Positions 17,567 to 26,704 of a stretch of DNA of 64,000 nucleotides are shown here, one piece after another; within the stretch, counting starts at the first letter, position 1; every line of letters starts with the position of its first letter. The translations under genes were made by a program, and so were the position numbers. The DNA lies in contig JAXMHQ010000029.1 in NCBI GenBank assembly GCA_046346665.1, positions 1 through 64,000 on the forward strand, in the 5' to 3' direction. The notes beneath the pieces were generated by a model. That model was not told where the DNA came from, did not search any database, and saw only the letters and a list, made by a program, of their open reading frames with translations. The stretch comes from JAXMHQ01 sp046346665 (GTDB lineage: Bacteria > Verrucomicrobiota > Verrucomicrobiia > Limisphaerales > JAXMHQ01).

Positions 17567-17642
17567 GGGGAGGGCCGGCGTCCCCGCCGGCCCGAACATC
17601 CGCGGCTTTCAGATGGGGACGCCGGGGACGGCGTCCCTCCCG
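17567..17642. repeat. Family D GC-rich hairpin pair
   Basis: Two hairpins: GGGAGGGCCGGCGTCCCC with GCCGGCCC, then GGGGACGCCGGGGACGGCG followed by TCCCTCCC. The outer arms GGGAGGG/CCCTCCC also pair. Related copies lie at 24909-25017, 34291-34319 and 59085-59150. It may act as a transcript end after the upstream gene. Confidence 0.7.
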
Positions 17643-17721
17643 ATCGGGGCAGAATTTGCGGGGTGAAATGCAAAATTCAGGGCTGGTCTCCCCCGGCTGA
17701 AACCCGCATCTTTCCCGGACT

Positions 17722-19107
17722 ATGACACAACCCCAGGTCCTGGCCGGCGAACCTCGGCCGCGCTCGGATGTCATGACCCGCGTTCGCTGGGTGATTTGCG
17801 GCCTGCTGTTTTTTTCCACCACCATCAATTACCTGGACCGCCAGGTCATCAGCTATCTCAAGGAATTCTTCTGCACACCGGTGGACCAGGGCGGCTTCGG
17901 CTGGTCGAACACGGATTTCGCCAACCTGACGTCGGCATTCACGGCGTTCTACGCGGGCATGACGATCGGGGCGGGATGGATCATTGATCGCATCGGCACG
18001 AAGCTCGGCCTCGCCCTGTCGCTGATTGTCTGGTCGGTGTTCGGCATCGCCAACGCCTTTGTCGGCCGGCTGGTTCTCGCTCACATTGTCGTCCGCAGCG
18101 CGTTCGGCATCGGTGAAGCCGGGAATTTCCCGGCATCGATCAAGACCGTGGCGGAGTGGTTCCCGAAGCGGGAACGCGCCCTGGCCACCGGCATTTTCAA
18201 CAGCGGCTCCAATTTCGGCGCCATGATCGCCGCGCTGTTCGTGCCCTGGTGCATGATCCATTTCGGCGACCAGCGAGGCTGGCAAATGGCCTTCATCCTC
18301 ACCGGCGCCAGCGGCTTCCTCTGGCTGTTCTTCTGGTTCTGGCTCTACGAATCCCCCGGCAACCACCCCCGCGTCTCCCAGGCGGAAATCGATTACATCA
18401 ACGTCGACGAGGACGCGCGCTCGAAATCCCCGGACGCCGCCGCTCCCGGCCGGATTTCGTGGTGGAAACTATTCGGCTACCGGCAGGGCTGGGCTTTCTT
18501 CGTCGGCAAATTCATGACGGACGGCATTTGGTGGTTTTACCTGTTCTGGCTGCCGGATTATCTGAAGAAACAGTTCGGCATGGACAAGCACGCGGTGATG
18601 CTTCCGACCTTCATCGTCTACGGGGTCGCCATCGTCGGCAGCGTCTACGGCGGCAGCATCCCGATGACACTCATCAAAAAGGGCATGGCCGTCTACCGCG
18701 CGCGGATGACCGCCATGTTCCTCATCGCCATCGTGCCGCTCGTCGTCCTGTCCACTCAATACTTCGGTAACGTGGATCGCTTCGGCAGCCTGGCCGCCGT
18801 GTTCGCCGTCGCCACCATCTGCCTCGGCGCCGCCGCCCACCAGGCCTGGTCCGCCAACCTCTTCACCACCGTCTCGGACATGTTCCCCAAACGCGCCGTC
18901 GGCTCCGTCACCGGCATCGGCACCGCCGCCGGCGGCATCGGCGGCGTCATCATCCAGAAACTCGCCGGCGGACTCACCGACGCCTACAAGTCCAATCCCC
19001 AAACCGCTTACCTGGTGATGTTCGTCATCTGCGCCCTCAGCTACCTCGCCGCCTGGGGCCTCATCAAACTCCTCGTCCCCCGGCACCAGCCGATCACGGA
19101 TCTCTGA
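17722..19107 (+). CDS. MFS hexuronate transporter (ExuT-like)
   Basis: 461 residues with about 12 membrane helices. The anion:cation symporter signature is visible: STTINYLDRQVISYL in helix 1, GRLVLAHIVVRSAFGIGEAGNFPA in helices 3-4, KTVAEWFPKRERALATGIFNSGSNFGA, and IWWFYLFWLPDYL at the start of the second half. These features match ExuT/GudP family importers of hexuronates. Given kduI, kduD and GH105 upstream, the likely cargo is galacturonate, glucuronate or an unsaturated uronate. It is separated from the previous gene by a hairpin pair, so it may have its own promoter. Confidence 0.88.
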   Translation: MTQPQVLAGEPRPRSDVMTRVRWVICGLLFFSTTINYLDRQVISYLKEFFCTPVDQGGFGWSNTDFANLTSAFTAFYAGMTIGAGWIIDRIGTKLGLALSLIVWSVFGIANAFVGRLVLAHIVVRSAFGIGEAGNFPASIKTVAEWFPKRERALATGIFNSGSNFGAMIAALFVPWCMIHFGDQRGWQMAFILTGASGFLWLFFWFWLYESPGNHPRVSQAEIDYINVDEDARSKSPDAAAPGRISWWKLFGYRQGWAFFVGKFMTDGIWWFYLFWLPDYLKKQFGMDKHAVMLPTFIVYGVAIVGSVYGGSIPMTLIKKGMAVYRARMTAMFLIAIVPLVVLSTQYFGNVDRFGSLAAVFAVATICLGAAAHQAWSANLFTTVSDMFPKRAVGSVTGIGTAAGGIGGVIIQKLAGGLTDAYKSNPQTAYLVMFVICALSYLAAWGLIKLLVPRHQPITDL

Positions 19108-19129
19108 GCCTGTCCGAGGTTGCTTCTTT

Positions 19130-19175
19130 GGTAGGGCGCCGCTCCGCGGCGCCGGCTGCGCAGAGCGCAGCCCTG
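19130..19175. repeat. GC-rich double hairpin (REP-like)
   Basis: Two adjacent hairpins, GGCGCCGCTCCGCGGCGCC and GGCTGCGCAGAGCGCAGCC, lie in the gap between the transporter and GH95 genes. They resemble the tandem hairpins at 48152-48195. The function could be transcript end protection. Confidence 0.55.
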
Positions 19176-19286
19176 CCCCAGCCGGCTCTGTTACGGATGA
19201 ACCTGCACCCCACCTGATTTTCCTCGCGGCTGAAGCGGGCCTTGGGCAGATTCGACCCCACGGCCATCGCGGCCTGCCCTGTTATC

Positions 19287-21671
19287 ATGCGCATCCAAAT
19301 TCTGACGACCCTCGCCGTCCTGGCCCCACTCGCGCCCGCAGCCGCCATCGACCCCCACCCGGTCAGCTATAACCGGCTCGAACTCTGGTACCGCCAGCCC
19401 GCCGCAGAATGGGAGGAAGCCCTGCCCGTCGGCAACGGCCGGCTCGGCGCCATGGATTACGGCGGCGCCGCCCGCGAACAGATTCAAATCAACGAAAACA
19501 CTGTCTGGACCGGCGGCGGCCCCACACCAATCCCCGACGGCGTTTACAAAATCATTCCCGAAATCCGTTCCCTGCTGTTCCAGGGCGACTTTGCACAGGC
19601 CGAAGCCCTCGTCAAATCAAAGGTCCTCATCGGCAAAGCCGATGGAAACAGCTACCAAACCCTCGGCGACATTTTTCTCACCGAACCCGCCTCCGGCGAA
19701 CCCTCCGACCTCCGCCGGTCGCTCGATCTCGACACCGGCATCGCCACCACGCGCTACATCCTCGACGGCGTCGCGCGCGAACGCGAAGTTTTTTCCAGCG
19801 CACCCGACCAGGTCATCGTCGTCCATCTGCACGCCGATTCACCCGCCCGCAACAACCTCGCCGTGGAATGGAAACGGGCCGATTCGGAGTATTCGACCCT
19901 CGGGTCCGACACGCTGGTTGTGGCACGAACCACGTGGGGGGTGAAATTCTTTGCCGCACTGAGAGCCGTGACGGAAGGCGGCAGCGTGGCACTCCAGGGA
20001 AATTCACTCACCATCACCAACGCGGGCGATGTCACCTTGCTGATCGCGGTGGCCACCGATTACAACCGCACCAACCCGCTGCAGCCGCTCACGGGCGATC
20101 TCCGCGCCCAATGCCTCGAACGACTGGCCTCCGCCGCCCGCAGAATCGCTCCGTCCAATCCCGCGGATGCGCTGAAGGCCCGCAGCATCGCGGAACATCA
20201 GCGGCTGTTCCGACGGATGACCCTGGAACTCGGCCGCGAACTGGAGCCCGACCTGCCGACCGACCTGCGATTGCAGGCGTTTCAACGCGGCACAAACGAT
20301 CTCCGCCTTGAGACGCTCTATTTCCAATACGCCCGATACCTGCTCATCAGCGCGTCGCGACCCGGCAATCTCCCGTCCAATCTCCAGGGCATCTGGAACA
20401 AGGATCCCTGGGCGCCCTGGGGCGCGGATTACCACATCAACATAAATATCCAGATGGATTATTGGCCCGCCGAAGCCGGCAACCTGTCGGAATGCCATGA
20501 GCCGTTCTTTCATTTCCTGGAAACCTACGCGGCAGTGAGCGGGCGGAAAGCGGCGCGCGATTTTTACGGCGCGCGCGGATTCGTGGGGCATTACACCACC
20601 GACGCCTGGATGTATTTCCCGTCCGGCGGCCAGGCCAAGTGGGCGCTCTGGCAAATGGGCGGCGCCTGGTGCACACGCCATTTTATCGAACACTACTGGT
20701 ACACCGGCGACCGCGCGTTTCTCAAGGACCGCGCCTACCCCATGCTCCGCGACGCGAGCCTGTTCCTGCTCGACTGGCTCGTCCCGGATCCGAAAACCGG
20801 ACGGCTTGTCTCCGGACCCAGCGCGTCGCCCGAAAATGAATTCATCGGGCCGGACGGAGAAAAACACAGCGTCTCCATGGGCGGCTCGATGGACCAGGAA
20901 ATCGCGTGGGACACGTTCCGGAACTTTCTCACGGCAGCCCATGAACTCGGCATCGAGGACGATCTCACCCGGCAGGTGCAGTCGGCCTTGGACAAACTCG
21001 CCTGGCCGGCTATCGCGCCGGACGGACGGATCCAGGAATGGGCGCGCCCCTACGACGAACCCGAACCCGGCCACCGGCATGTGTCGCACCTGTTCGGGCT
21101 TCATCCCGGCGACCAGTTCAACGCCGCCGTCACGCCCGAATACCTCGCCGCCGCCCGCAAAACTCTCGATTACCGCCTCGCGCACGGCGGCGGCCACACC
21201 GGCTGGAGCCGCGCCTGGATCATCAATTTCTGGGCCCGCCTCCACGACGGCCAAAATGCCCACGACAACCTCGTCGCCCTGCTCCAGAAATCCACCCTGC
21301 CCAATCTCTTCGACAACCACCCACCCTTCCAGATCGACGGCAATTTCGGCGGGGCGGCGGGCATGATGGAAATGCTTGTGCAAAGCCAGCAACGCGTCGA
21401 GGGTCGAGCGTCGAAGGTCGAGAGCCGCGTCCTGGAGCTGCTGCCCGCGTTGCCGGCGGCCTGGAGCGTGGGCTGGGTGAACGGACTGCGTGCGCGAGGC
21501 GGATTTGAAATCGACCTGCACTGGGATGAGGGCCGGCTGACTTCGGGGCGCATTCATTCGCTGCTCGGGAATCCCTGCCGCGTGGTGTTCAACGGCAGGA
21601 CGCAGGATCTCCAAACCGAGGCTGGGCGCGATTACGTCCTGGAGAACGGCACCTTCGTCGTCCGCCGCTGA
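19287..21671 (+). CDS. GH95 family alpha-L-fucosidase/galactosidase with an in-frame repeat insertion
   Basis: 794 residues with a signal peptide (about 1-20). An N-terminal GH95 beta domain starts LWYRQPAAEWEEALPVGNG. The (alpha/alpha)6 catalytic domain carries the family residues: Asn385 and Asn387 in HININIQMDYWPAE, general acid Glu516 in SASPENEF, and Asp684 in FQIDGNFG. A C-terminal beta domain follows LELLPALPAAW. GH95 enzymes release alpha-1,2-linked L-fucose (some release L-galactose). Residues about 703-714 (RVEGRASKVESR) are encoded by bases 21395-21424, which are identical over 29 nt to the reverse complement of the intergenic repeat at 47570-47598. They fall in the linker between catalytic and C-terminal domains. 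ATG 19287 begins the signal peptide. Confidence 0.92.
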   Translation: MRIQILTTLAVLAPLAPAAAIDPHPVSYNRLELWYRQPAAEWEEALPVGNGRLGAMDYGGAAREQIQINENTVWTGGGPTPIPDGVYKIIPEIRSLLFQGDFAQAEALVKSKVLIGKADGNSYQTLGDIFLTEPASGEPSDLRRSLDLDTGIATTRYILDGVAREREVFSSAPDQVIVVHLHADSPARNNLAVEWKRADSEYSTLGSDTLVVARTTWGVKFFAALRAVTEGGSVALQGNSLTITNAGDVTLLIAVATDYNRTNPLQPLTGDLRAQCLERLASAARRIAPSNPADALKARSIAEHQRLFRRMTLELGRELEPDLPTDLRLQAFQRGTNDLRLETLYFQYARYLLISASRPGNLPSNLQGIWNKDPWAPWGADYHININIQMDYWPAEAGNLSECHEPFFHFLETYAAVSGRKAARDFYGARGFVGHYTTDAWMYFPSGGQAKWALWQMGGAWCTRHFIEHYWYTGDRAFLKDRAYPMLRDASLFLLDWLVPDPKTGRLVSGPSASPENEFIGPDGEKHSVSMGGSMDQEIAWDTFRNFLTAAHELGIEDDLTRQVQSALDKLAWPAIAPDGRIQEWARPYDEPEPGHRHVSHLFGLHPGDQFNAAVTPEYLAAARKTLDYRLAHGGGHTGWSRAWIINFWARLHDGQNAHDNLVALLQKSTLPNLFDNHPPFQIDGNFGGAAGMMEMLVQSQQRVEGRASKVESRVLELLPALPAAWSVGWVNGLRARGGFEIDLHWDEGRLTSGRIHSLLGNPCRVVFNGRTQDLQTEAGRDYVLENGTFVVRR
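21393..21427. repeat. Family G word repeat inside the GH95 coding sequence
   Basis: GTCGAGGGTCGAGCGTCGAA words keep the reading frame open. Twenty-nine consecutive bases equal the reverse complement of the right arm of the intergenic palindrome at 47508-47599. This copy is a single arm without its inverted partner. Confidence 0.85.
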
Positions 21672-22008
21672 TGTAGCGCAGACCGCCGGTCGGCGCTGTC
21701 GCGCAACGGCGCAGGCTGGGCAGCCTGCGATACGGCAGGCCGGGCGGCCTGCGTTACAGCGCGCAGCCGCAATGGTGAGATTGCGGCATCGGCCGGCGCC
21801 AAATCCTCCGCGATTTCACAATCGCGGCTGCCACCTCCTTCACCGCCGCAATGGTGAGATTGCGGTCCCCTTCATTTTCCAATGGACAATCGGGCCTAAG
21901 TAACCGATTAGTTATGCGCCGTCCGTCCCGGGGTGCACCCGTCCATGCGGGTTAATGCATCGGGCAATAATGCCCCGGCGGACACAAAATTCAGTTCAGG
22001 AAACGTTT
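21672..22008. other. Intergenic region of hairpins upstream of the efflux operon
   Basis: No coding sequence was found. The left part holds GC hairpins (GCAGGCTGGGCAGCCTGC, GCAGGCCGGGCGGCCTGC) and two copies of GCCGCAATGGTGAGATTGCGG-type hairpins at 21768-21788 and 21844-21864, with CCGCGATT/AATCGCGG between them. The right part (from about 21880) is more AT-rich and probably carries the promoter of the emrA-like gene. TAACCGATTAGTTA at 21900-21913 has inverted TAAC/GTTA ends and could be an operator, but no regulator gene lies nearby. Confidence 0.5.
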
Positions 22009-23235
22009 ATGGACGAACCGCAGCGTCAGGAATCGCCGCCGCCCGCCGGGCCCGGCCAGGCCGCACCCTTCTGGCTCCGCCGGTCGACCATCATCATCGG
22101 CACCGCCGCTCTCGCCGCCGGACTCGTGTTCGCCCTCGGCTATGTCGCGGAAAGTTTCACGCACGAATCCACCGACGACGCATTCGTCACCGCCGACGTC
22201 GTGTCCATCGCCCCGCGCATCTCCGGCCAGGTTAAAAGCGTCGCAGTGGAAGACAACCAGCTCGTTCACGCGGGCGACCTGCTGGCGGAAATCGATCCCC
22301 GCGATTACGACGTCCAGGCCGAACAGAAGCAGGCCGCGCAGGCGTCGGCCGAGGCCAATGTCAAATTGATGCTGGCCAGCCTCCAGTTGCTCGGTGCCCA
22401 GGTCGAGACCGCGCAGTCGACCGCGCGCGAATCGGAAGCCAAGGCCGCCGCCGACAAGGCCACTGCGGAGAAGGCGGAGGCCGATCTTAAACGCGCCGAG
22501 GAGTTGATGAACAAGCGCATCATTTCTTCGCAGGAATACGATTCCGCGAAGGCGGCGGCGGTCGCCGCGGACGCCACGCTGACGGCGGCGCAGCAAAAGG
22601 CCCTGAGCGATCAATCCAAGGTGGCCGAGACCCGCGCGGAACTGGAGGCGGGCAGGCAGGCGTGGGAACGCGCCATCGCCCAGGCGCAGCAATCCCGCGT
22701 CGACGTGAAACAAGCTTCGTTGAACCAGTCCTACACGCGCATCACCGCGCCGCAATCGGGTCGCATCACGCGCAAGTCCGTGCAGCCTGGCGATTATGTC
22801 CAGGTGGGCCAGCGGTTGATGGCGCTGGTTTCGACGAATGTCTGGGTGGTGGCCAATTTCAAGGAAACCCAGCTCGACGGCATCCGCACGAATCAGCCGG
22901 TGAAGATCGAGGTCGACGCGCTCGGTGGAAGGACTTTTCCCGGCCATGTGCAAAGCCTCCAGGCGGGCAGCGGCGCGGCGTTCAGTTTGTTGCCGCCGGA
23001 GAATGCGGTGGGCAATTACGTGAAGGTGGTCCAGCGGGTCCCGGTGAAGATCGTGTTCGACACGCCGCCGGACAGCTTGCACACGCTGGGGCCGGGAATG
23101 TCGGTCGTGCCGCTGGTGCGGGTGACGTCGTTTGTGATTCCGGAGGCGGCGACGATCGCGGCCGGGCTGGTGCTGGCGGGGATTGCGGGATTCACCTGGT
23201 GGCGGCTCGCCGATCGCAAGCATGGCCGCCGCTGA
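22009..23235 (+). CDS. emrA: HlyD/EmrA-type membrane fusion protein
   Basis: 408 residues. A cytoplasmic N-terminus is followed by one membrane helix (about 29-50), then the periplasmic adaptor: biotinyl-lipoyl half (ADVVSIAPRISGQVKSV), a long alanine-rich alpha-hairpin (about 110-240), the second lipoyl half (YTRITAPQSGRITRKSVQPGDYV) and a beta-barrel. It links the inner-membrane pump encoded next to an outer-membrane channel. A second hydrophobic segment near the C-terminus (about 380-398) is unusual for EmrA and may anchor the C-terminus. A weak purine-rich stretch precedes ATG 22009. The stop overlaps the next gene by 14 nt, which suggests translational coupling. No outer-membrane channel gene is seen. 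Confidence 0.88.
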   Translation: MDEPQRQESPPPAGPGQAAPFWLRRSTIIIGTAALAAGLVFALGYVAESFTHESTDDAFVTADVVSIAPRISGQVKSVAVEDNQLVHAGDLLAEIDPRDYDVQAEQKQAAQASAEANVKLMLASLQLLGAQVETAQSTARESEAKAAADKATAEKAEADLKRAEELMNKRIISSQEYDSAKAAAVAADATLTAAQQKALSDQSKVAETRAELEAGRQAWERAIAQAQQSRVDVKQASLNQSYTRITAPQSGRITRKSVQPGDYVQVGQRLMALVSTNVWVVANFKETQLDGIRTNQPVKIEVDALGGRTFPGHVQSLQAGSGAAFSLLPPENAVGNYVKVVQRVPVKIVFDTPPDSLHTLGPGMSVVPLVRVTSFVIPEAATIAAGLVLAGIAGFTWWRLADRKHGRR

Positions 23236-24817
23236 GAATTCCATCCCGGTGCCCGCCGCGCATGCGCCCTGGAAACCGAGCCACAATCCCTGGCTGATCG
23301 CCCTGGCCGTCATGCTGGCGCCGTTCATGGAGGTGCTCGACACCTCCGTCGCCAACGTCGCCCTGCCCCACATCGGCGGCAACCTGTCCGCCACGCCCGA
23401 GGAAGCCACCTGGGTTCTCACCAGCTACCTCGTGTCCAACGCCATCGTGCTGCCCATGACCGGCTGGCTCGGGAATTATTTCGGCCGGCGCCGCCTGCTC
23501 CTGATCTGCGTCGCCCTGTTCACGGTCGCCTCGGTGCTCTGCGGAATGGCCACCAGCCTCAGCTTCCTCGTCTGCGCCCGCATTCTCCAGGGCCTCGGCG
23601 GCGGCTGCATGGTCCCCATCGCCCAGGCCATCCTGCTCGAAAGCTTTCCCGTCTCCAAACGCGGCGCCGCCATGGCCGCCTTCAGCATGGGCATCATCGT
23701 CGCCCCCATCCTCGGCCCCACCCTCGGCGGCTGGATCACGGACAATTATTCCTGGCGCTGGATTTTCTACATCAACGTCCCCGTCGGCATTCTCGCCTTC
23801 CTCCTGGCCGAGGAACTCGTCGAGGATCCGCCCTACATCGGACGCAACCGCTCCGCGTCGGTCGACTGGGCCGGGTTCGCCCTGCTCGCCCTCTGGCTCG
23901 GCACACTCCAAATCGTCCTCGATCGCGGCCAGGAAAAGGACTGGTTTCAGTCCGACTGGATTTGCTGGATGACCGCCATCTCGGTGGTGTCGTTCATCGC
24001 CATGTTGATCCGGGAATTCACCGCCGAACACCCGGTGGTGGATCTGCGCGTGTTGAAGAATCGCAATTTCGCGACGGGCGTGGTGCTGATCACGATGGTC
24101 GGGGTCGTCCTCTACGGCACCACTGCGGCCATTCCCATTTACCTGCAAACCCTCATGGGCTATACCGCGCTCGGCAGCGGCCTCACCCTGAGCCCGCGCG
24201 GACTCGCGGCATTCGCCGCCACCATCGTCGTCGGGCGGCTGATCGGCAAAGTCAAGAATCGCTACCTGCTGTTCACGGGATTCTTCCTGGTGGCGATGTC
24301 GTCGTTCCTCTTGTCGCGAATCAATTTATCGGTCGACATGTCGGCCGTGGTGTGGCCGAGCCTGGTGAATGGCCTGGGCATCAGCTTCATTTTTGTGCCG
24401 CTGACCACCTCGACGGTGGCCTACCTGCGGCAGGACCAGATGGGCAACGCCACCGGCCTCTACAATCTCATGCGCAACATCGGCGGCAGCCTCGGCATCG
24501 CCTTCGTCACGACCATGCTCGATCGCGACGCGCAGATTCATCAGTCCTCCATGATGGCCCACGTGACCCCCTACGATCCCGCCTACGTGCAGCAGCTCGC
24601 CGCCGCGCAGTCGGCTCTATCGGCCCATGTCGATCCCGTCACCGCAGCCGCCCAGGCCCAGTTCCTGATCTACAACCAGGTCCTGCAACAGGCCAAACTA
24701 TGGGCGTTCGTGGATAATTTCCGGCTGTTCGGATTCCTCTGCCTCGCCTGCATGCCCGTGGTGTTCTTCTTCCGGAAAGTGAAACCGCGGCCGGGCGCGC
24801 CGATGGATGCGCATTGA
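23222..24817 (+). CDS. emrB: DHA2-type MFS multidrug efflux pump (EmrB-like)
   Basis: 531 residues with about 14 membrane helices, the DHA2 family size. Motif D-like PFMEVLDTSVANVALPHI is in helix 1, motif A GNYFGRRRLLL after helix 2, and motif C GIIVAPILGPTLGGWI in helix 5. It is a proton-driven exporter that would work with the EmrA-like partner to expel hydrophobic drugs or metabolites. It starts inside the emrA reading frame. The downstream palindrome at 24909-25017 separates it from the convergent fabF. Confidence 0.9.
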   Translation: MAAAENSIPVPAAHAPWKPSHNPWLIALAVMLAPFMEVLDTSVANVALPHIGGNLSATPEEATWVLTSYLVSNAIVLPMTGWLGNYFGRRRLLLICVALFTVASVLCGMATSLSFLVCARILQGLGGGCMVPIAQAILLESFPVSKRGAAMAAFSMGIIVAPILGPTLGGWITDNYSWRWIFYINVPVGILAFLLAEELVEDPPYIGRNRSASVDWAGFALLALWLGTLQIVLDRGQEKDWFQSDWICWMTAISVVSFIAMLIREFTAEHPVVDLRVLKNRNFATGVVLITMVGVVLYGTTAAIPIYLQTLMGYTALGSGLTLSPRGLAAFAATIVVGRLIGKVKNRYLLFTGFFLVAMSSFLLSRINLSVDMSAVVWPSLVNGLGISFIFVPLTTSTVAYLRQDQMGNATGLYNLMRNIGGSLGIAFVTTMLDRDAQIHQSSMMAHVTPYDPAYVQQLAAAQSALSAHVDPVTAAAQAQFLIYNQVLQQAKLWAFVDNFRLFGFLCLACMPVVFFFRKVKPRPGAPMDAH

Positions 24818-24907
24818 AAGCGGATGGGGAGATCGGTGGATGACTCGGTTCATCGTCTGGCCCGGGACATTTCAAGGGACTCGCGATTGCCGGCGGGAAC
24901 TGAACAC

Positions 24908-25018
24908 CTGGGAGGGCCGGCGTCCCCGCCGGCCCCAACTTAGCTGTTCCGCATGGATCTGTCTCGGAGTGTCGGACCGAAAGGTAGTTTGGGCCGGCGA
25001 GGACGCCGGCCCTCCCTG
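24908..25018. repeat. Family D palindrome between convergent genes
   Basis: The arm GGGAGGGCCGGCGTCCCC with GCCGGCCCC at the left is mirrored by GGGCCGGCGAGGACGCCGGCC and CTCCC at the right, so the whole 110 bp can fold back while each arm is also a hairpin. Its position between the 3' ends of emrB and fabF suits a bidirectional terminator, but there is no T-run. Confidence 0.7.
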
Positions 25019-25022
25019 GGCT

Positions 25023-26279
25023 CTACACGAACTTCTTCGCGATGACGCTGACGTTGTGGCCGCCGAAGCCGAAAGAATTGTTGAGGACGGCGTTGATCTT
25101 CATCGGACGCGGCGTGTTGGCCACGTAATCCAGGTCGCACTCGGGATCGGGCACCTGGTAATTGATCGTGGGCGGGGCGACGTCGGTTTGAAGCGCCTTG
25201 ACGCAGACGATCATTTCGACGGCGCCGGCGGCGCCGAGCATGTGGCCGGTGGCGCCCTTCGTGGAGCTGACCGCCAGTTTGCGCGCGTGATCTCCGAACA
25301 CGGTCTTGACCGCCTGGGTTTCGGCAATGTCGCCCTGCGGCGTGGAGGTGCCGTGGGCGTTGATGTAGGAAATATCGGTCGGATTCAGCCCCGAATTGCG
25401 AAGCGCCATGCGCATGCAGCGAGCGGCGCCTTCGCCGCCCTCCGAGGGCGCCGTCAGATGATACGCGTCGGCCGTGTTGCCGTAGCCGACCACCTCGGCA
25501 TAAATCCGCGCGCCGCGGGCTTTGGCGTGCTCCAATTCCTCAAGGACCAGCACGCCGGCGCCTTCGCCCATCACGAATCCGTCGCGTTCCTTGTCGAACG
25601 GACGCGAGGCATGGGCCGGGTCGTCGTTGCGGGTGCTCATTGCTTTCATGGCGCAGAACCCGCCGATGCCGATCGGCACGATGGTGGCCTCCGCGCCGCC
25701 GGCCAGCATGATCTGGGCGTCACCCATTTTGATCGTGCGCCAGGCTTCGCCGATGGCGTGATTGGACGTGGCGCACGCGGAGCAGGTGGCGAAGTTCGGC
25801 CCGCGCAGTTTGAAATACATGGAGACCAGCCCCGACGCCATGTTCGAAATGAGCATCGGGATCATGAACGGCGACAGCCGCCCCGGCCCGCGTTCAAACA
25901 GGATTTTCAACTGGTTGCTGGTCGTGTCCAGGCCGCCAATTCCCGAGCCCAGGTAGACCCCGGCTTCGTCCCGGTTCACTTTTTCCAGGTCGAGACCGGA
26001 ATCCTGCAGCGCCTTCCAGGCGGCGTAGACGCCGAACTGGGAATAGCGGTCGGTGCGGCGGACTTCCTTCGGGGACGGAAACGCGGGCGCCGGGTCGAAA
26101 TTCTTCACCTGCGCGGCGATTTGCGTGTCGAAGGCGGCCGCATCGAACGAGGTGATTTTATCCACCCCGCACTTCCCGGCCAGGATGGCGTCCCAGAAGG
26201 GGCCGACTTCGTGGCCGAGCGGCGTGACGGCACCCAATCCGGTGATGACGATCCTGCGGTCTGTCCAATTGGAAGGCAT
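25023..26279 (-). CDS. fabF: 3-oxoacyl-ACP synthase II (FabF)
   Basis: 418 residues. It condenses malonyl-ACP with acyl-ACP in fatty-acid elongation. The thiolase fold active site is complete: Cys169 in SACATSNHAIG, His309 in NAHGTSTPQGD and His346 in KGATGHMLGAAG, followed by NSFGFGGHN at the C-terminus. It is the last gene of the minus-strand fabD-fabG-acpP-fabF set, 66 nt after acpP, the usual bacterial order. Confidence 0.97.
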   Translation of the reverse strand: MPSNWTDRRIVITGLGAVTPLGHEVGPFWDAILAGKCGVDKITSFDAAAFDTQIAAQVKNFDPAPAFPSPKEVRRTDRYSQFGVYAAWKALQDSGLDLEKVNRDEAGVYLGSGIGGLDTTSNQLKILFERGPGRLSPFMIPMLISNMASGLVSMYFKLRGPNFATCSACATSNHAIGEAWRTIKMGDAQIMLAGGAEATIVPIGIGGFCAMKAMSTRNDDPAHASRPFDKERDGFVMGEGAGVLVLEELEHAKARGARIYAEVVGYGNTADAYHLTAPSEGGEGAARCMRMALRNSGLNPTDISYINAHGTSTPQGDIAETQAVKTVFGDHARKLAVSSTKGATGHMLGAAGAVEMIVCVKALQTDVAPPTINYQVPDPECDLDYVANTPRPMKINAVLNNSFGFGGHNVSVIAKKFV

Positions 26280-26345
26280 ACAATAAGGGGCAGCTCAAAG
26301 CTGGCGCCAGTTTAAGCTGCCCCTGGGGAAGTTAGCAACAGGCGA

Positions 26346-26591
26346 TTACTTCTGCTGGAGATCTTCGATATACTTGATGACATCGCCGACGCTCTGGAGC
26401 TTTTCGGCCTGTTCATCGGGAATTTCGTTGCCGAATTCCTCTTCGAGCGCCATGACCAACTCGACCGTGTCGAGCGAATCCGCGCCCAGGTCCTCGATGA
26501 ATTTTGCCTCCGGGGTGACCTGGTCGGCATTCACGCCCAACTGCTCGACGATGATATCTTTGACTCGCTGTTCGATTGTTTTCTCAGCCAT
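26346..26591 (-). CDS. acpP: Acyl carrier protein
   Basis: 81 residues, very acidic, the normal ACP length. Ser39 in DLGADSLDTVELVMALEEEF is the 4'-phosphopantetheine attachment site. The start is ATG 26591 (MAEKTIEQRV); the frame is open further upstream but without family similarity. It lies between fabG and fabF. Confidence 0.98.
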   Translation of the reverse strand: MAEKTIEQRVKDIIVEQLGVNADQVTPEAKFIEDLGADSLDTVELVMALEEEFGNEIPDEQAEKLQSVGDVIKYIEDLQQK

Positions 26592-26704
26592 GGTTTTCTC
26601 CGGTTCTCTGATTCGTTTTGCCAGTGTGTCTATGCCACCCTTCAAGGGGCGTCAAGTCCCGATTGAGATTATTTTTCCGAAACCCGGCATTCTTCGGCCG
26701 GGGT

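Noticed and set aside
20004..21614. 536-codon minus-strand frame under GH95
   Set aside because: No motif, and the GH95 catalytic residues on the plus strand are complete.
21900..21913. Operator for the emrAB-like genes (TAACCGATTAGTTA)
   Set aside because: Only the outer four bases on each side are complementary and no TetR/MarR gene is nearby, so it is mentioned in the region note but not called as a site.
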